Shown in pieces: positions 17,960 to 27,390 of a stretch of 58,115 bases of DNA. The position numbers and the translations under genes were made by a program. Each line of letters opens with the position of its first letter. The first letter of the stretch is position 1. The notes beneath the pieces were generated by a model. It had not been told where the DNA came from. It made no database searches and saw only the letters and a program-made list of their open reading frames with translations. This stretch comes from an uncultured Pelagibacteraceae bacterium (GTDB lineage: Bacteria; Pseudomonadota; Alphaproteobacteria; Pelagibacterales; Pelagibacteraceae): contig CABYSP010000008.1 in assembly GCA_902521675.1 (NCBI GenBank), positions 1 to 58,115 on the forward strand, read 5' to 3'.

Positions 17960-18690
17960 CAATTCTTATATTCCATTATTTTTTTTAAGGCTAGATAATC
18001 TTCCTCTGTATCTACTCCTATTGGAGATGACCTTGCAAGTGAAACATTAATATCAATATTATTATCTAATGCTCTTAATTGCTCTAACCTATTTTCTATT
18101 TCATTTTTTGATTGACTTAGTTGAACAAATTTCTCGAGTGAATCTTTTGAATAGCAGTAAACTCCAATATGATGATATATGTTATCTATCCTCTCAGACA
18201 TTCTTAAAAAAGAAATACCTTTTGGAAAATTGTTCTCTCCTAAAGCATTTTCGGTAATTACCTTTACAACATTTTCATTTTTCAAATTTTTATTTTCTTT
18301 TATTATCGATGCAAGAGTTCCTATTTTAGTGGGATTTTGTAACATTTTGTAATTCAGTCTTACTATATCTTGGGTGTCAATTGTTGGTTCATCGCCTTGT
18401 AAATTCATAATAAAATCAACATCCTTAATATTTGATTTTTTAAGAGCCTCGTGAATTCTATCTGTGCCAGTTTTGTGTTTATTGCTAGTCATAATAGCGT
18501 TGAAACCATTTCCTTTAACATCATCAATAATTTCCTGGTCCTCTGTAGCTACAATCACGTCTCCAATATTGGCCTCTTCTGCTTTTTTAGATACATGTGA
18601 AATAATTGATAGACCATTTATTTTTAGCAAAGGTTTTCCTGGAAGTCTTGTAGCGGACATCCTAGAGGGTATAATTACTAAAGTTTTCAT
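17959..18690 (-). CDS. kdsB: 3-deoxy-manno-octulosonate cytidylyltransferase
   Basis: Activates KDO as CMP-KDO for lipid A-KDO assembly. The 243-residue protein begins with the nucleotidyltransferase signature IIPSRMSATRLPGKPL (canonical IPARYxSTRLPGKPL, with small changes) and has LQGDEP near residue 97. Together with kdsD (23736) and lptC/lptB it shows that the cell makes and exports LPS. Ser-Arg-Met replacing Ala-Arg-Tyr near the start is a mild deviation. Divergent from the cytochrome c gene over 113 bases. Confidence 0.95.
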   Translation of the reverse strand: MKTLVIIPSRMSATRLPGKPLLKINGLSIISHVSKKAEEANIGDVIVATEDQEIIDDVKGNGFNAIMTSNKHKTGTDRIHEALKKSNIKDVDFIMNLQGDEPTIDTQDIVRLNYKMLQNPTKIGTLASIIKENKNLKNENVVKVITENALGENNFPKGISFLRMSERIDNIYHHIGVYCYSKDSLEKFVQLSQSKNEIENRLEQLRALDNNIDINVSLARSSPIGVDTEEDYLALKKIMEYKN

Positions 18691-18803
18691 TATATTTTCA
18701 AATTATTATACTCATTAAACAACTATAGAGGCAAATTTATACATTAAATTTTAACTTTTTTTTAATTTATCATGTTATACGTTCACTACAAAATTTAGAA
18801 AAA

Positions 18804-19343
18804 ATGGATTCTTTCGAAATAAACAAAATAGTTGCTGCAGTTTTAATGGTTGCTTTGCTTGTTATCGGTATTGGAAAATTGTCTGATGTGATATTCCATG
18901 TAGAAAAACCTGAAACACCTGGTTATTCAGTTGAAGTAGAAGCTGCCACTACTGTATCCACAACCAGCTCAAGCACGACTTCAGACAAAATTGATATATC
19001 AGCATTAATGGCAATGGGAGATATTGCTCATGGTGAAAAAGTTTTTAAAAAATGTGCAGCTTGTCATTCAATTATTAAAGGAGGAAAGAATGCTATAGGT
19101 CCAGCTCTGTATAATGTTGTAGGAAGAAAAGTTGGAGCAATTGAAGAGTATAAATATTCCAAAGCGCTAGCAGCATATGATAAGAATTGGACTTTTGAAG
19201 AACTTAACGGATTTTTAATTAAACCTGCTAAATGGATAAAGGGAACAAAAATGGCATATGCGGGTCTTAGAAAAGAAAAAGATAGAGCCTCTGTAATAAA
19301 ATATCTAAATGAAAATTCAGACAGTCCTTTGCCGCTACCTTAA
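18804..19343 (+). CDS. Membrane-anchored cytochrome c (CycM / cytochrome c552 type)
   Basis: A 179-residue class I cytochrome c. An uncleaved N-terminal membrane helix (about 8-30) is followed by a Ser/Thr-rich tether (49-60) and then the haem domain with CAACH (84-88) and axial Met150 (GTKMAYAG). The build matches alphaproteobacterial CycM and mitochondrial-type cytochrome c, which shuttles electrons from the bc1 complex to cytochrome oxidase while tethered to the inner membrane. The TAA overlaps the tail of the convergent argF by nine bases. Confidence 0.92.
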   Translation: MDSFEINKIVAAVLMVALLVIGIGKLSDVIFHVEKPETPGYSVEVEAATTVSTTSSSTTSDKIDISALMAMGDIAHGEKVFKKCAACHSIIKGGKNAIGPALYNVVGRKVGAIEEYKYSKALAAYDKNWTFEELNGFLIKPAKWIKGTKMAYAGLRKEKDRASVIKYLNENSDSPLPLP

Positions 19344-20264
19344 TTTTCCAAAACAATATAATAAAATACTTTTTTGTACGTGAACTCTGTTGAGTGCTTG
19401 TTGCCATACGTGTGATTTATTTCCCAAGAAAACATCATCACTCACTTCATCTCCTCTAGGTAAACAATGTAAAAAAATGCAGTTTTTTTTTGCATAACCC
19501 ATTAATTTTTTATCAATTCTAAAATTTTTAAATGCTTTTATTTTTTTCTTCTTATTAACTTTGTCATTTAAAGAAATAACTTTATCAGAAAAAATTACAT
19601 CTGCATTTGAAACTGCTTTTTTTGCATCATTATAAATATAAATTTTTTTATTATTTTTTTTAACCCAAGCTCTAACTTCTCTTCCTGGTTCAAATTTTTT
19701 TGGACAACCAATACTTAGCTTGAAAGAAAATTTTACTGATGCAGCAATTAAACTATCTAAAACATTGTTGGAGTCACCTATCCAGGAAATATTTAAATTA
19801 GAAATTGGTTTTTTCATTATTTCCTCAACAGTAAAAACATCTGATAAAACCTGAGTTGGATGAGATGAAGGACTTAAACCATTGATTACGGGTATTGATA
19901 AATATTTTTCAAAATTTTCAACCTTTTTATCACTATCAGTTCTAAGCATAAATCCATCACCATAGGTCGAAAGAATTTTAGCCGTATCAGCAATACTCTC
20001 TCCGCCTTGACCCAAATGGAGCTCATTAGATCTCAAAGTCAAAGTACCGCCACCTAGTTGTTTGATAGCTAAATAAAAGCTTAATCTTGTTCTCAAACTA
20101 GATTTTTCAAACATCTGAATTAACAATTTTCCTTTTAAGGGTGCACCCTTATCAACCTCTAATGTACTAATTTTTTTTCTTAAACTTTTTCTTTTCTTAG
20201 CATCAATAATAATTTTTCTAAGATCTTTTGCAGGTATATCTTTTAAATTAATGAAGTGTTTCAT
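19335..20264 (-). CDS. argF: Ornithine carbamoyltransferase
   Basis: Makes citrulline from ornithine and carbamoyl phosphate. The 309-residue protein has the carbamoyl-phosphate loop as SSLRTR (55-60), where the family has STRTR. The C-terminal HCLPRG (around residue 270) has the ornithine-site cysteine. The second-domain motif WIGDSNNVLDSL (canonical GDxxNNVxxS) supports ornithine rather than aspartate as acceptor. It follows argD by one base and is in an operon with it. Thr-to-Leu within the phosphate loop is a minor oddity. Confidence 0.95.
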   Translation of the reverse strand: MKHFINLKDIPAKDLRKIIIDAKKRKSLRKKISTLEVDKGAPLKGKLLIQMFEKSSLRTRLSFYLAIKQLGGGTLTLRSNELHLGQGGESIADTAKILSTYGDGFMLRTDSDKKVENFEKYLSIPVINGLSPSSHPTQVLSDVFTVEEIMKKPISNLNISWIGDSNNVLDSLIAASVKFSFKLSIGCPKKFEPGREVRAWVKKNNKKIYIYNDAKKAVSNADVIFSDKVISLNDKVNKKKKIKAFKNFRIDKKLMGYAKKNCIFLHCLPRGDEVSDDVFLGNKSHVWQQALNRVHVQKSILLYCFGKLR

Positions 20265-20265
20265 A

Positions 20266-21432
20266 TTATTTTATTTGTGAACAGACCTTTTCAATAATTT
20301 TTAATGCTAAATCTAGTTCATTTTTTTTGACATTTAATGGAGGTAAAATCCGAACAACATTTTCTGCAGCTCTAATTGTGAGTAGCTGATTATTCATCAA
20401 TTTTTTTATAAATTCAGTTTGATCTTTATATAACTGTATCCCAACTAAAAATCCTTTTCCTCTAATTTGCTTAATAACATTTGGATATTTTTCTTTAATT
20501 TTATTAAGTTTAAATAAAAAATATTTTGATAAACTTTTTACATTATTTAAAAATTTCTTATTTGATATAATATCCATTACAGTATTTCCAACAGACATAG
20601 CCAAAGGGTTTCCCCCAAATGTTGATCCATGAGTACCTGGTGTCATGCCCAAGGCAACTTTTTTATTCATTAAAACCGCTCCAATAGGAAATCCTCCACC
20701 TATCCCTTTTGCAATTGGTACAATGTCAGGTTTTACTTTTGATTTTTCAAAAGCAAAGAAATCACCTGATCTTCCTATTCCACACTGAACTTCGTCAAGA
20801 ATTAATAATATTTTTTTCTTATTACATAATGCTCTTAATTCTTTTAAGCACCAATCTGGTATCACTTTTATACCACCTTCACCCATAATTGTTTCAACCA
20901 TAATAGCAGCTGTATTTTTATTAATTTTCTTTTTAAGAGAATGATGATCTCCAAAACTGAAGTGATCAAAACCTGTTACTTTTGGAGCAAATCCCTCTGT
21001 CATTTTTTTTGATCCACTAGCAAAAATTGCTGCTAAAGTTCTGCCATGGAAAGAGTTTTTAATACATAAAATTCTATTTTTGTTTGGTTTGCCTATTGAG
21101 TAAAAATATCTTCTAGCAACTTTAATTGCTGCTTCTGTAGCCTCAGCCCCACTATTTTGAAACATTACATAATCAGCAAATGTTTTTTTACATAACTTTT
21201 TAGCCAATGTTTCTCCCTCTGGAATTTGAAATGCATTAGATACATGCCATAATTTTTTTGATTGATCTTTCACAGCTTTTACTAATTTTGGATGTGCATG
21301 GCCCAAAGAATTGACGGCTATTCCTTGTACAAAATCTAAATATTTTTTTTTATCAGTAGAATATAAATAGCTTCCCTTGCCGTATTTAAAGGAAATTTTT
21401 TTTCTATCATAGTTTTTTGCTAAGTAACTCAT
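20266..21432 (-). CDS. argD: Acetylornithine aminotransferase
   Basis: A PLP-dependent class III aminotransferase of arginine synthesis that may also serve as succinyl-DAP aminotransferase for lysine. That second role is an inference from the presence of dapD and dapE and the absence of a dapC in the window. In 388 residues, the PLP-binding lysine is Lys242 in AKGIGGGFPIGA. The LILDEVQCGIGRSG and GTHGSTFGGNPLA motifs are intact. First gene of the argD-argF pair, divergent from gcrA across about 170 bases. Confidence 0.95.
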   Translation of the reverse strand: MSYLAKNYDRKKISFKYGKGSYLYSTDKKKYLDFVQGIAVNSLGHAHPKLVKAVKDQSKKLWHVSNAFQIPEGETLAKKLCKKTFADYVMFQNSGAEATEAAIKVARRYFYSIGKPNKNRILCIKNSFHGRTLAAIFASGSKKMTEGFAPKVTGFDHFSFGDHHSLKKKINKNTAAIMVETIMGEGGIKVIPDWCLKELRALCNKKKILLILDEVQCGIGRSGDFFAFEKSKVKPDIVPIAKGIGGGFPIGAVLMNKKVALGMTPGTHGSTFGGNPLAMSVGNTVMDIISNKKFLNNVKSLSKYFLFKLNKIKEKYPNVIKQIRGKGFLVGIQLYKDQTEFIKKLMNNQLLTIRAAENVVRILPPLNVKKNELDLALKIIEKVCSQIK

Positions 21433-21564
21433 AAATTCATATTTGTTTTATAAAGTTTAATTATTAATACAAGTAAGGATTGAAAACATTTATATACATA
21501 ATTTTAATATTAATGTTGATAACTCTTATTTTTTGATTGTTTAATTTAATTTTATATCAGTATA

Positions 21565-21592
21565 TTGTTGTTTTATATAAGTAAGATACAAT
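21565..21592 (+). promoter_or_regulatory. Candidate promoter of gcrA (leaderless transcript)
   Basis: TTGTTG (21565-21570) and TACAAT (21587-21592) are spaced by 16 bases. Transcription would begin near 21599, only about three bases before the gcrA ATG at 21602. No Shine-Dalgarno is visible before that ATG. Inferred from hexamer similarity only. Confidence 0.45.
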
Positions 21593-21601
21593 ATATTGAT
21601 T

Positions 21602-22099
21602 ATGAGTTGGACTGATGAAAAAGTAGAGTCTCTTAAAAAATTATGGGGTTCTGGTAAAACTGCAAGTCAAATCGCTGAAATAATTGGGGGTATAAGTCGG
21701 AACGCTGTTATAGGTAAAGCTCATAGACTTAACCTTTCAGCAAAAATTAAAACTAGATCGGTTAAATCAAATCAAAATTTTGACAGTTCAACTAGTGAAA
21801 TAAATATTCAAACATCAAAAAAAGTTCGAAAAAGTAAGTTCAAATCACTAATTATAGAAAAAGATTTTGAACCAGAAAACCCTAAACAGCTTGAAGAACT
21901 TGATGAAAACTCATGTAAGTGGCCAATAGGCCATCCGAATGAAAAATCATTTTATTTCTGTGGAAGATCTTCATTAAAAGATTTTTCATATTGTAAGTTG
22001 CATTTGCTTTATGCATATCAGCCAAAGGGCAAAAAAGACGAAGTTACTGATAAAGATGAAGTACCAGAATTTATTGAAAAGAAAATTAAATCAGCTTAA
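21602..22099 (+). CDS. gcrA: GcrA cell cycle regulator
   Basis: GcrA binds RNA polymerase sigma70 and methylated GANTC promoters in alphaproteobacteria. The 165-residue protein opens MSWTDEKVESLKKLW with a helix-turn-helix (ASQIAEIIGGISRNAVIGKAHRL up to about residue 41). A charged linker follows, and then the C-terminal sigma-interacting module with CKWPIGHP and a Cys/His cluster (FCGRSSLKDFSYCKLH). ATG 21602 is chosen over the in-frame TTG 21596 because family members begin MSW. No CcrM methyltransferase is in this window. Its stop overlaps that of the next gene by four bases. Confidence 0.94.
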   Translation: MSWTDEKVESLKKLWGSGKTASQIAEIIGGISRNAVIGKAHRLNLSAKIKTRSVKSNQNFDSSTSEINIQTSKKVRKSKFKSLIIEKDFEPENPKQLEELDENSCKWPIGHPNEKSFYFCGRSSLKDFSYCKLHLLYAYQPKGKKDEVTDKDEVPEFIEKKIKSA

Positions 22100-23088
22100 T
22101 TCTGGTTAGACTTGTTTTCTAAATCACTATTAGAAATATATTTTTCTGTAGAAAACTGTCCACCCTCTCTCCACATATAACAATATTTTTTTACCTCATC
22201 GTCAAAATATCTTTTGCTTGGCATTCCAATATCTGAATTAGTTTTGTATTTACCTGACGCAATATTATCATACTTTAAAAGTCTTAGTTGATCCCTTGTT
22301 AGTAAAGGTTTAGGCAATATTTCAAAGAATCTTGCTGAAAATTCTGCTAAAGGCAAAGGGAAAGGAAGTAAAATTCTTTTTTTATCAATAAGTTTTAATA
22401 ACTTTTGTAATATCTCCTTGAAAGTAATTATCTCAGGTCCCACACACTCTATAATTTTTGAGTAAATATTTTTTGAAATAACATGATGAATTGTGTCAGT
22501 TAAATCGCTACACGCGATGGGAGCAAATCTAGTTTTACCATCATAATAAAGAGGAAATAAAGGTAGTCTACTTAAGAGCGTCATGAAAGAAGTGCTAAAG
22601 TTATCCTCAACACTGTATACTATTGATGGTCTTAAAATTGTAGCTAAAGGAAAATTTTTAAAGATTTCATTCTCTCCTTCAAGTTTACTTTTAGCATAAT
22701 CGGAGTCGACTGCATCATTAATTCCTAATGCTGATAAGTGAATAAAATGTTTAAGTTTATATTCTTTACAAAGCTTAGCTAAAATAGATGGAAAAACAGT
22801 ATGGATATTTCTAAATGTATTACCTTTTTTTTTCTCATATAAAATACCTATTAAATTAATACAAATATCTGCCTTTTTAAAAAGCTCTCTAATTTTTTTT
22901 TCATCAAATATATTGGCCTCCACAATATTAATAAAACCTGCATTGCCCAAAGTTTTAAGAACAATACCATTCTGATGAATATTTCTAGTAACTGCCGTTA
23001 CGGAGTAGTTATCCCTAGTCAATTTTCTAACAATTGAGCGACCTATTTGACCTGAGCAACCGAAAATTAAGATATTTTTAGCTTTCAT
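22096..23088 (-). CDS. NAD(P)-binding NDUFA9-like reductase (complex I-associated SDR)
   Basis: A 330-residue atypical short-chain dehydrogenase. The Rossmann motif GCSGQIG at 10-16 (GxxGxxG) is followed by HLSALGI and YAKSKLEGE (around residues 120-140), the YxxxK-type site seen in the NDUFA9-like family. In mitochondria NDUFA9 is a complex I accessory subunit; alphaproteobacterial relatives are often annotated as complex I NDUFA9 subunit family proteins. I start at ATG 23088 rather than the in-frame TTG at 23094. It is divergent from the RNase D-like gene across only 36 bases. Confidence 0.85.
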   Translation of the reverse strand: MKAKNILIFGCSGQIGRSIVRKLTRDNYSVTAVTRNIHQNGIVLKTLGNAGFINIVEANIFDEKKIRELFKKADICINLIGILYEKKKGNTFRNIHTVFPSILAKLCKEYKLKHFIHLSALGINDAVDSDYAKSKLEGENEIFKNFPLATILRPSIVYSVEDNFSTSFMTLLSRLPLFPLYYDGKTRFAPIACSDLTDTIHHVISKNIYSKIIECVGPEIITFKEILQKLLKLIDKKRILLPFPLPLAEFSARFFEILPKPLLTRDQLRLLKYDNIASGKYKTNSDIGMPSKRYFDDEVKKYCYMWREGGQFSTEKYISNSDLENKSNQN

Positions 23089-23124
23089 AGACAATTTTTT
23101 GCTTTCATATATATATGTTTATTA

Positions 23125-23736
23125 ATGAGTAATAATATTCAATTGCACAAAAATGATCTACCAGATGATTTGAATTTAGGCAATATATTAGCTGTTGATG
23201 GTGAATTTATGGGTTTAAATGTAAGACGTGACCCACTCTGTCTTATACAATTATCAACGGGTAAGTCAGATGCACACATAATCCAATTTGATAGAAACAA
23301 TTACCAAGCTCCAAATTTAGCAAGGCTGTTAAATGACGAAAAAATAACAAAAATTTTCCATTATGGCAGAGCAGATATAGCTCATATAAAATATTATTTA
23401 AAGACTGATACAAACAATATTCTTGATACAAAAATTGCAAGTCGTTTAGCAAGAAGTTATTCTGATAATCACTCACTAAAGACACTAATCAAAGAGTTCA
23501 TAGGTATTGATATAAGCAAACAATTTCAAAATTCAGATTTTGGGGGTGAGCTTACACCGTCACAAATAAAGTATTGTGCTAATGATGTAATCTATTTACA
23601 TAAAATCCATGAAGAGCTAAACAAAATTTTGATAAGAGAGAATAGAGTTAATTTATATAAAGACTGTTTAAAATTTATCAAAACTAGAGTTGAACTTGAT
23701 TTAGCATTGTTTAAAGAAGATATTTGGTCACACTAA
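23125..23736 (+). CDS. RNase D-like 3'-5' exonuclease
   Basis: A 203-residue DEDDy exonuclease domain alone. Metal ligands are Asp25 and Glu27 (AVDGEF), Asp84 (FHYGRADIAH) and Tyr150/Asp154 (YCANDVIYLH). Full-length RNase D (about 370 residues) has HRDC domains after this one; here they are absent. The short form is common in alphaproteobacteria and often annotated as ribonuclease D or ribonuclease H-like. Likely role: trimming of tRNA or other RNA 3' ends. First gene of the long rightward array; its TAA overlaps the kdsD ATG by one base. Confidence 0.9.
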   Translation: MSNNIQLHKNDLPDDLNLGNILAVDGEFMGLNVRRDPLCLIQLSTGKSDAHIIQFDRNNYQAPNLARLLNDEKITKIFHYGRADIAHIKYYLKTDTNNILDTKIASRLARSYSDNHSLKTLIKEFIGIDISKQFQNSDFGGELTPSQIKYCANDVIYLHKIHEELNKILIRENRVNLYKDCLKFIKTRVELDLALFKEDIWSH

Positions 23737-24704
23737 TGAATAAAAAAAAATTTATTTCCACAGCAAGGAATGTAATAAATTTAGAAATAAAAGGTCTACA
23801 AAATTTAAAAAAAAATATTAACAGCTCTTTTAATAAAGCAGTAATTGAAATAGCAAAATGTCAGTCGAAAGTTGTATTGTGTGGTGTCGGTAAGAGTGGA
23901 TTAATTGCATCAAAAATTGCAGCAACACTATCATCAGTTGGTACACCCTCTTTCAATCTATCAGCTGGAGACTCTTCTCATGGAGACTTGGGAAGTATAT
24001 CAAGAAAAGATATTTTAATTCTTTTAAGTTATTCCGGGCAAACTAATGAGTTAAAAAATATTATCCAATATGCCTTAAGAAATAAAATTTTATTAATTGG
24101 TATTGTATCCAAAAAAGACTCACTTCTATACAAATCTGCTGATATCAAACTTCTTATACCCCAAGTAAAGGAATCTGAAGGAATTGTTCCAACATCTAGC
24201 ACTACAGTGCAGCTTGCACTTGGGGATGCACTTGCAATTGCAACAATGAAATATAAAAAATTTGATAAATTTGATTTTAAAAAAATTCATCCTTCTGGGA
24301 GCCTTGGTGCTCAATTAAAAACAGTTGAAGATGTTATGGTAAAAAATAAAGATATTCCGTTTGTAAATGAAAACTTAATTATGAAAAAGGCATTAAAAAT
24401 TTTGAGTGAAAAAAAATTAGGAATATTAATTGTAAGAGACAAAAAAAAATTTATTAAGGGAATAATTAGTGATGGTGATATACGGAGATTTAATCAAAAA
24501 AATAAATCTATACAATCGCTTAAAGTGAAAGATATTATGACTAAAAATCCAATTTCTGTAGATAAAAATTGTCTAGCAGCAAAAGCATTAACAATAATGA
24601 CAAATAAGAAAATTACATCTTTATGTATTTATGAGCATAAAAAGAAACAAAGAATAATTGGTGTAGTTCATATTCACAACATCTTGAATAATGATATTTC
24701 TTAA
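23736..24704 (+). CDS. kdsD: Arabinose-5-phosphate isomerase (KpsF/GutQ family)
   Basis: Interconverts ribulose-5-phosphate and arabinose-5-phosphate, the first committed step of KDO synthesis. The 322-residue protein has an N-terminal SIS domain (VVLCGVGKSGLIASKIAATLSSVGTPSF, from about residue 45) and a tandem CBS pair (about 205-320), the standard KdsD layout. I start at ATG 23736, which overlaps the preceding stop (TAATG). The upstream in-frame TTG lies inside the RNase D-like gene. It is followed directly by lptC, an LPS-centred cluster. Confidence 0.93.
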   Translation: MNKKKFISTARNVINLEIKGLQNLKKNINSSFNKAVIEIAKCQSKVVLCGVGKSGLIASKIAATLSSVGTPSFNLSAGDSSHGDLGSISRKDILILLSYSGQTNELKNIIQYALRNKILLIGIVSKKDSLLYKSADIKLLIPQVKESEGIVPTSSTTVQLALGDALAIATMKYKKFDKFDFKKIHPSGSLGAQLKTVEDVMVKNKDIPFVNENLIMKKALKILSEKKLGILIVRDKKKFIKGIISDGDIRRFNQKNKSIQSLKVKDIMTKNPISVDKNCLAAKALTIMTNKKITSLCIYEHKKKQRIIGVVHIHNILNNDIS

Positions 24705-25280
24705 ATGAAAATTTATAAAAATACTAAATTTTTATTTTTAATATTTACAATTTTAATATTATTAATTTTTTTTAATATTAAGAACGACAGCAAAAAAAGT
24801 GAAACAGAAAATAGTGCACCACAAGTAGTTGAGGAAGTGTACAGCTCAAATATTATAGAAAATGTAAATTATAACGCTAAAGATAATAAAGGAAATGAGT
24901 ATATAATAAACGCAGCTAAAGGTGAAATAGACATTTCAAATAATGATATAATATTTCTCACTGATGTTGTTGCATTAATAAAGCTAAACAGCTCTGATAA
25001 TATTAAGATTACTTCCAAATTTGGAAAATATAATATAAAAAATTATGATACTATTTTTTCAAAAAATGTACTAGTTAACTACATAGATAATAATATTAAA
25101 TCTGAATATTTAGATTTTTCATTACTAAGAGACACAATGATAATTTCAAAAGATGTAATTTATGAAAATTTAAGCAATATGTTAAAGGCCGATGTGATTG
25201 AAATGAATTTAACCTCAAAAAATATTAAAATTTTTATGCATTCAAAAAATAAAAAAGTTAATGTAAAAAGTTTAAATTAA
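24705..25280 (+). CDS. lptC: LPS export protein LptC
   Basis: A 191-residue bitopic protein: one N-terminal membrane helix (about 8-25) and a periplasmic beta-jellyroll of the LptC/OstA type (SSNIIENVNYNAKDNKGNEYIINA, then repeating D-N strands). LptC passes LPS from LptB2FG to the LptA bridge. It begins directly at the kdsD stop and ends one base before lptB. The usual lptA between lptC and lptB is absent. Identity rests on topology, size and position, as primary sequence conservation in this family is weak. Confidence 0.8.
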   Translation: MKIYKNTKFLFLIFTILILLIFFNIKNDSKKSETENSAPQVVEEVYSSNIIENVNYNAKDNKGNEYIINAAKGEIDISNNDIIFLTDVVALIKLNSSDNIKITSKFGKYNIKNYDTIFSKNVLVNYIDNNIKSEYLDFSLLRDTMIISKDVIYENLSNMLKADVIEMNLTSKNIKIFMHSKNKKVNVKSLN

Positions 25281-25281
25281 A

Positions 25282-26058
25282 ATGGGTATAGTAAAAAAAT
25301 TTAGAATCAAGTCTTTTAAAAACATAAACTCCGAGATTGAGTTCGAAAATATTTCATTGTCTTATGGAAATAGACTAATTTTGGACAACATAAATTTTAA
25401 AATAAATAAAGGTGAAATATTTGGAATGTTGGGACCAAATGGAGCTGGGAAATCAACTATTTTTAATCTTTTGACAGGCTTAATAAGTCCTAATAATGGT
25501 AAAATTAAAATAAATGGTGCTGATGTTACTGATTACCCAATTTATTTAAGAACAAAAAAATTTAAAGTTGGATATGTCCCACAATATGGGGGTTACTTCA
25601 ATGACCTTTCTTTAGAGGATAATTTAAATGCTATAGCAGAAATTGTAATTGAAAATAAAATTTTTATCAAAGATAAAGTAAATTTTTTAATTAATAAATT
25701 TGAACTAGATAATGTAAGAAATATAAAAGCAAAGTTTTTGTCTGGAGGTCAAAAGAAAAAATTAGTAATAGCCTTATCCTTACTAAGTGATCCAAAAATT
25801 TTATTATTAGATGAATGTTTTGCAGCTCTAGATGTAATGACAATCAAAATGTTGCAAGAAATAATTGTGAAATTGCAACAAGATACTCAAATAACAATAT
25901 GTATATGCGATCATCAGGCCAGAGATCTTCTTGCCTGTGTTGATACAGCCATGATACTAAACAATTGTAAAATTGTTGCCCAAGATACACCTGTAAATTT
26001 AGTAAGCAATGAAAGTGCAAAAATTGCTTATTTTGGTGAATCTTTCAAAATTAATTAA
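25282..26058 (+). CDS. lptB: LPS export ABC transporter ATPase LptB
   Basis: Powers LPS extraction from the inner membrane with LptFG. The 258-residue protein has Walker A GPNGAGKST (51-59), Q-loop (YVPQYGGYF), signature LSGGQKKK (153-160), Walker B ILLLDE (173-178) and switch His211 in CDHQARDLL, which fits the LptB-type ITDHNVRE region. After the Walker B Glu the usual Pro is Cys. There is an N-terminal extension of about 20 residues compared with E. coli LptB. It follows lptC by one base. Confidence 0.92.
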   Translation: MGIVKKFRIKSFKNINSEIEFENISLSYGNRLILDNINFKINKGEIFGMLGPNGAGKSTIFNLLTGLISPNNGKIKINGADVTDYPIYLRTKKFKVGYVPQYGGYFNDLSLEDNLNAIAEIVIENKIFIKDKVNFLINKFELDNVRNIKAKFLSGGQKKKLVIALSLLSDPKILLLDECFAALDVMTIKMLQEIIVKLQQDTQITICICDHQARDLLACVDTAMILNNCKIVAQDTPVNLVSNESAKIAYFGESFKIN

Positions 26059-26070
26059 TTTAATATCTAA

Positions 26071-27390
26071 ATGCAAAAAATTCTTATCAATAAAGAAAAA
26101 ATAAAAAACTTTAATAAAACAATAAGAGTATCTGGAGATAAAAGTTTAAGTATTAGGTGGATACTTATAGCTTCATTAGCTTCTGGGATTTCTAGATCTA
26201 GAAATTTACTTATTTCGGAAGATGTTTTAGCGGCAATACAGGCTATAAAAAAATTAGGAATTAAAATAATTTTAAATAATAAAGAATGTAAAATTTATGG
26301 CAAGGGTCTGAATGGATACAAATATAAAAAAAATATAATAATTAACGCAAAAAATTCAGGAACTCTAGCTAGACTTCTGCCTGGTTTATTAATTAATTCA
26401 ACCCACAAAATTAAAATTATTGGCGATGAAAGTTTATCTAAAAGAGACTTTAAAAGAATCGCAGAACCTTTAAATAAATTTGGAGCAGATTTATCACTTA
26501 AAGAGAATAATAAATTACCAATGATAATTAATGGTTTAAAAAACCCTAAACCCATCAAGTATTACGAAAATAGAGGATCTGCTCAATGCAAAAGTAGTGT
26601 TATTTTTGCAGGAATTAGAACTAATGGAACTACTTTAATTAAGGCAAAAAAAAGTAGAAACCACACTGAACTTTTATGTAATCATTTAAAGATTCCTATT
26701 ACTGTAACAAAAAAAAAAGAATTAGATATAATCAAAGTAAAAAAAGCAAAAAAAATTAAATCATTTAATTATAATATTCCATCCGATATTAGTTCGAGTG
26801 CTTTTTTTATGGTGTTAACTTCTCTCTCAAAAAATTCTAGTTTGAAAATTAAAAATGTAAATATTAATCCCTCTAGGACTGGTATAATAAGTATTTTAAA
26901 AAAAATGGGAGTTCAAATAATATTTGAAAATAAAAAAACTTATAAAGGCGAAAAAATCGCAAATATAAAAATTAAAAGTCCAAAAAAATTAAAAGCTATT
27001 AATTGTCCAACAAAATTTAACACCAGTGCAATTGACGAGTTTCTGGTGATTTTCTTAGTTGCTGCAAAAGCTAATGGTGTATCTTTTTTCAAAAATTTGT
27101 CTGAGCTTAATAAAAAAGAGAGCCCAAGATTAAAGTGGGGATCAAAAATTTTGAATTTGATGGGAGTCAAAACTATAACTACTGAAAATTCAATTAAAAT
27201 ATTTGGCAACCCAAATTTAAAATTAAATAAGAAAATTGTAATCAAAAATTATCGAAAGGATCATAGAGTTTTTATGACTAGCTTAATTGCAGCGTTATCT
27301 TTTGGGGGTATTTGGCATATCCATGATAAAGATTCGATAAATACTTCTTTTCCTGATTTTTTAAAAATAATCAATGAATTTAAAAAATAA
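26071..27390 (+). CDS. aroA: 3-phosphoshikimate 1-carboxyvinyltransferase
   Basis: EPSP synthase of the shikimate pathway. The 439-residue protein has GDKSLS (canonical GDKSxS), NSGT near residue 95, SAQCKS near 170, IDEF around 325 (catalytic Asp) and the terminal KDHR and TSFPDF motifs. The sequence is unusually Lys/Ile/Asn-rich, in keeping with the low GC. The last base of its stop is the first base of the cmk ATG. Placement ahead of cmk and rpsA is a classic proteobacterial order (aroA-cmk-rpsA-ihfB). Confidence 0.94.
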   Translation: MQKILINKEKIKNFNKTIRVSGDKSLSIRWILIASLASGISRSRNLLISEDVLAAIQAIKKLGIKIILNNKECKIYGKGLNGYKYKKNIIINAKNSGTLARLLPGLLINSTHKIKIIGDESLSKRDFKRIAEPLNKFGADLSLKENNKLPMIINGLKNPKPIKYYENRGSAQCKSSVIFAGIRTNGTTLIKAKKSRNHTELLCNHLKIPITVTKKKELDIIKVKKAKKIKSFNYNIPSDISSSAFFMVLTSLSKNSSLKIKNVNINPSRTGIISILKKMGVQIIFENKKTYKGEKIANIKIKSPKKLKAINCPTKFNTSAIDEFLVIFLVAAKANGVSFFKNLSELNKKESPRLKWGSKILNLMGVKTITTENSIKIFGNPNLKLNKKIVIKNYRKDHRVFMTSLIAALSFGGIWHIHDKDSINTSFPDFLKIINEFKK

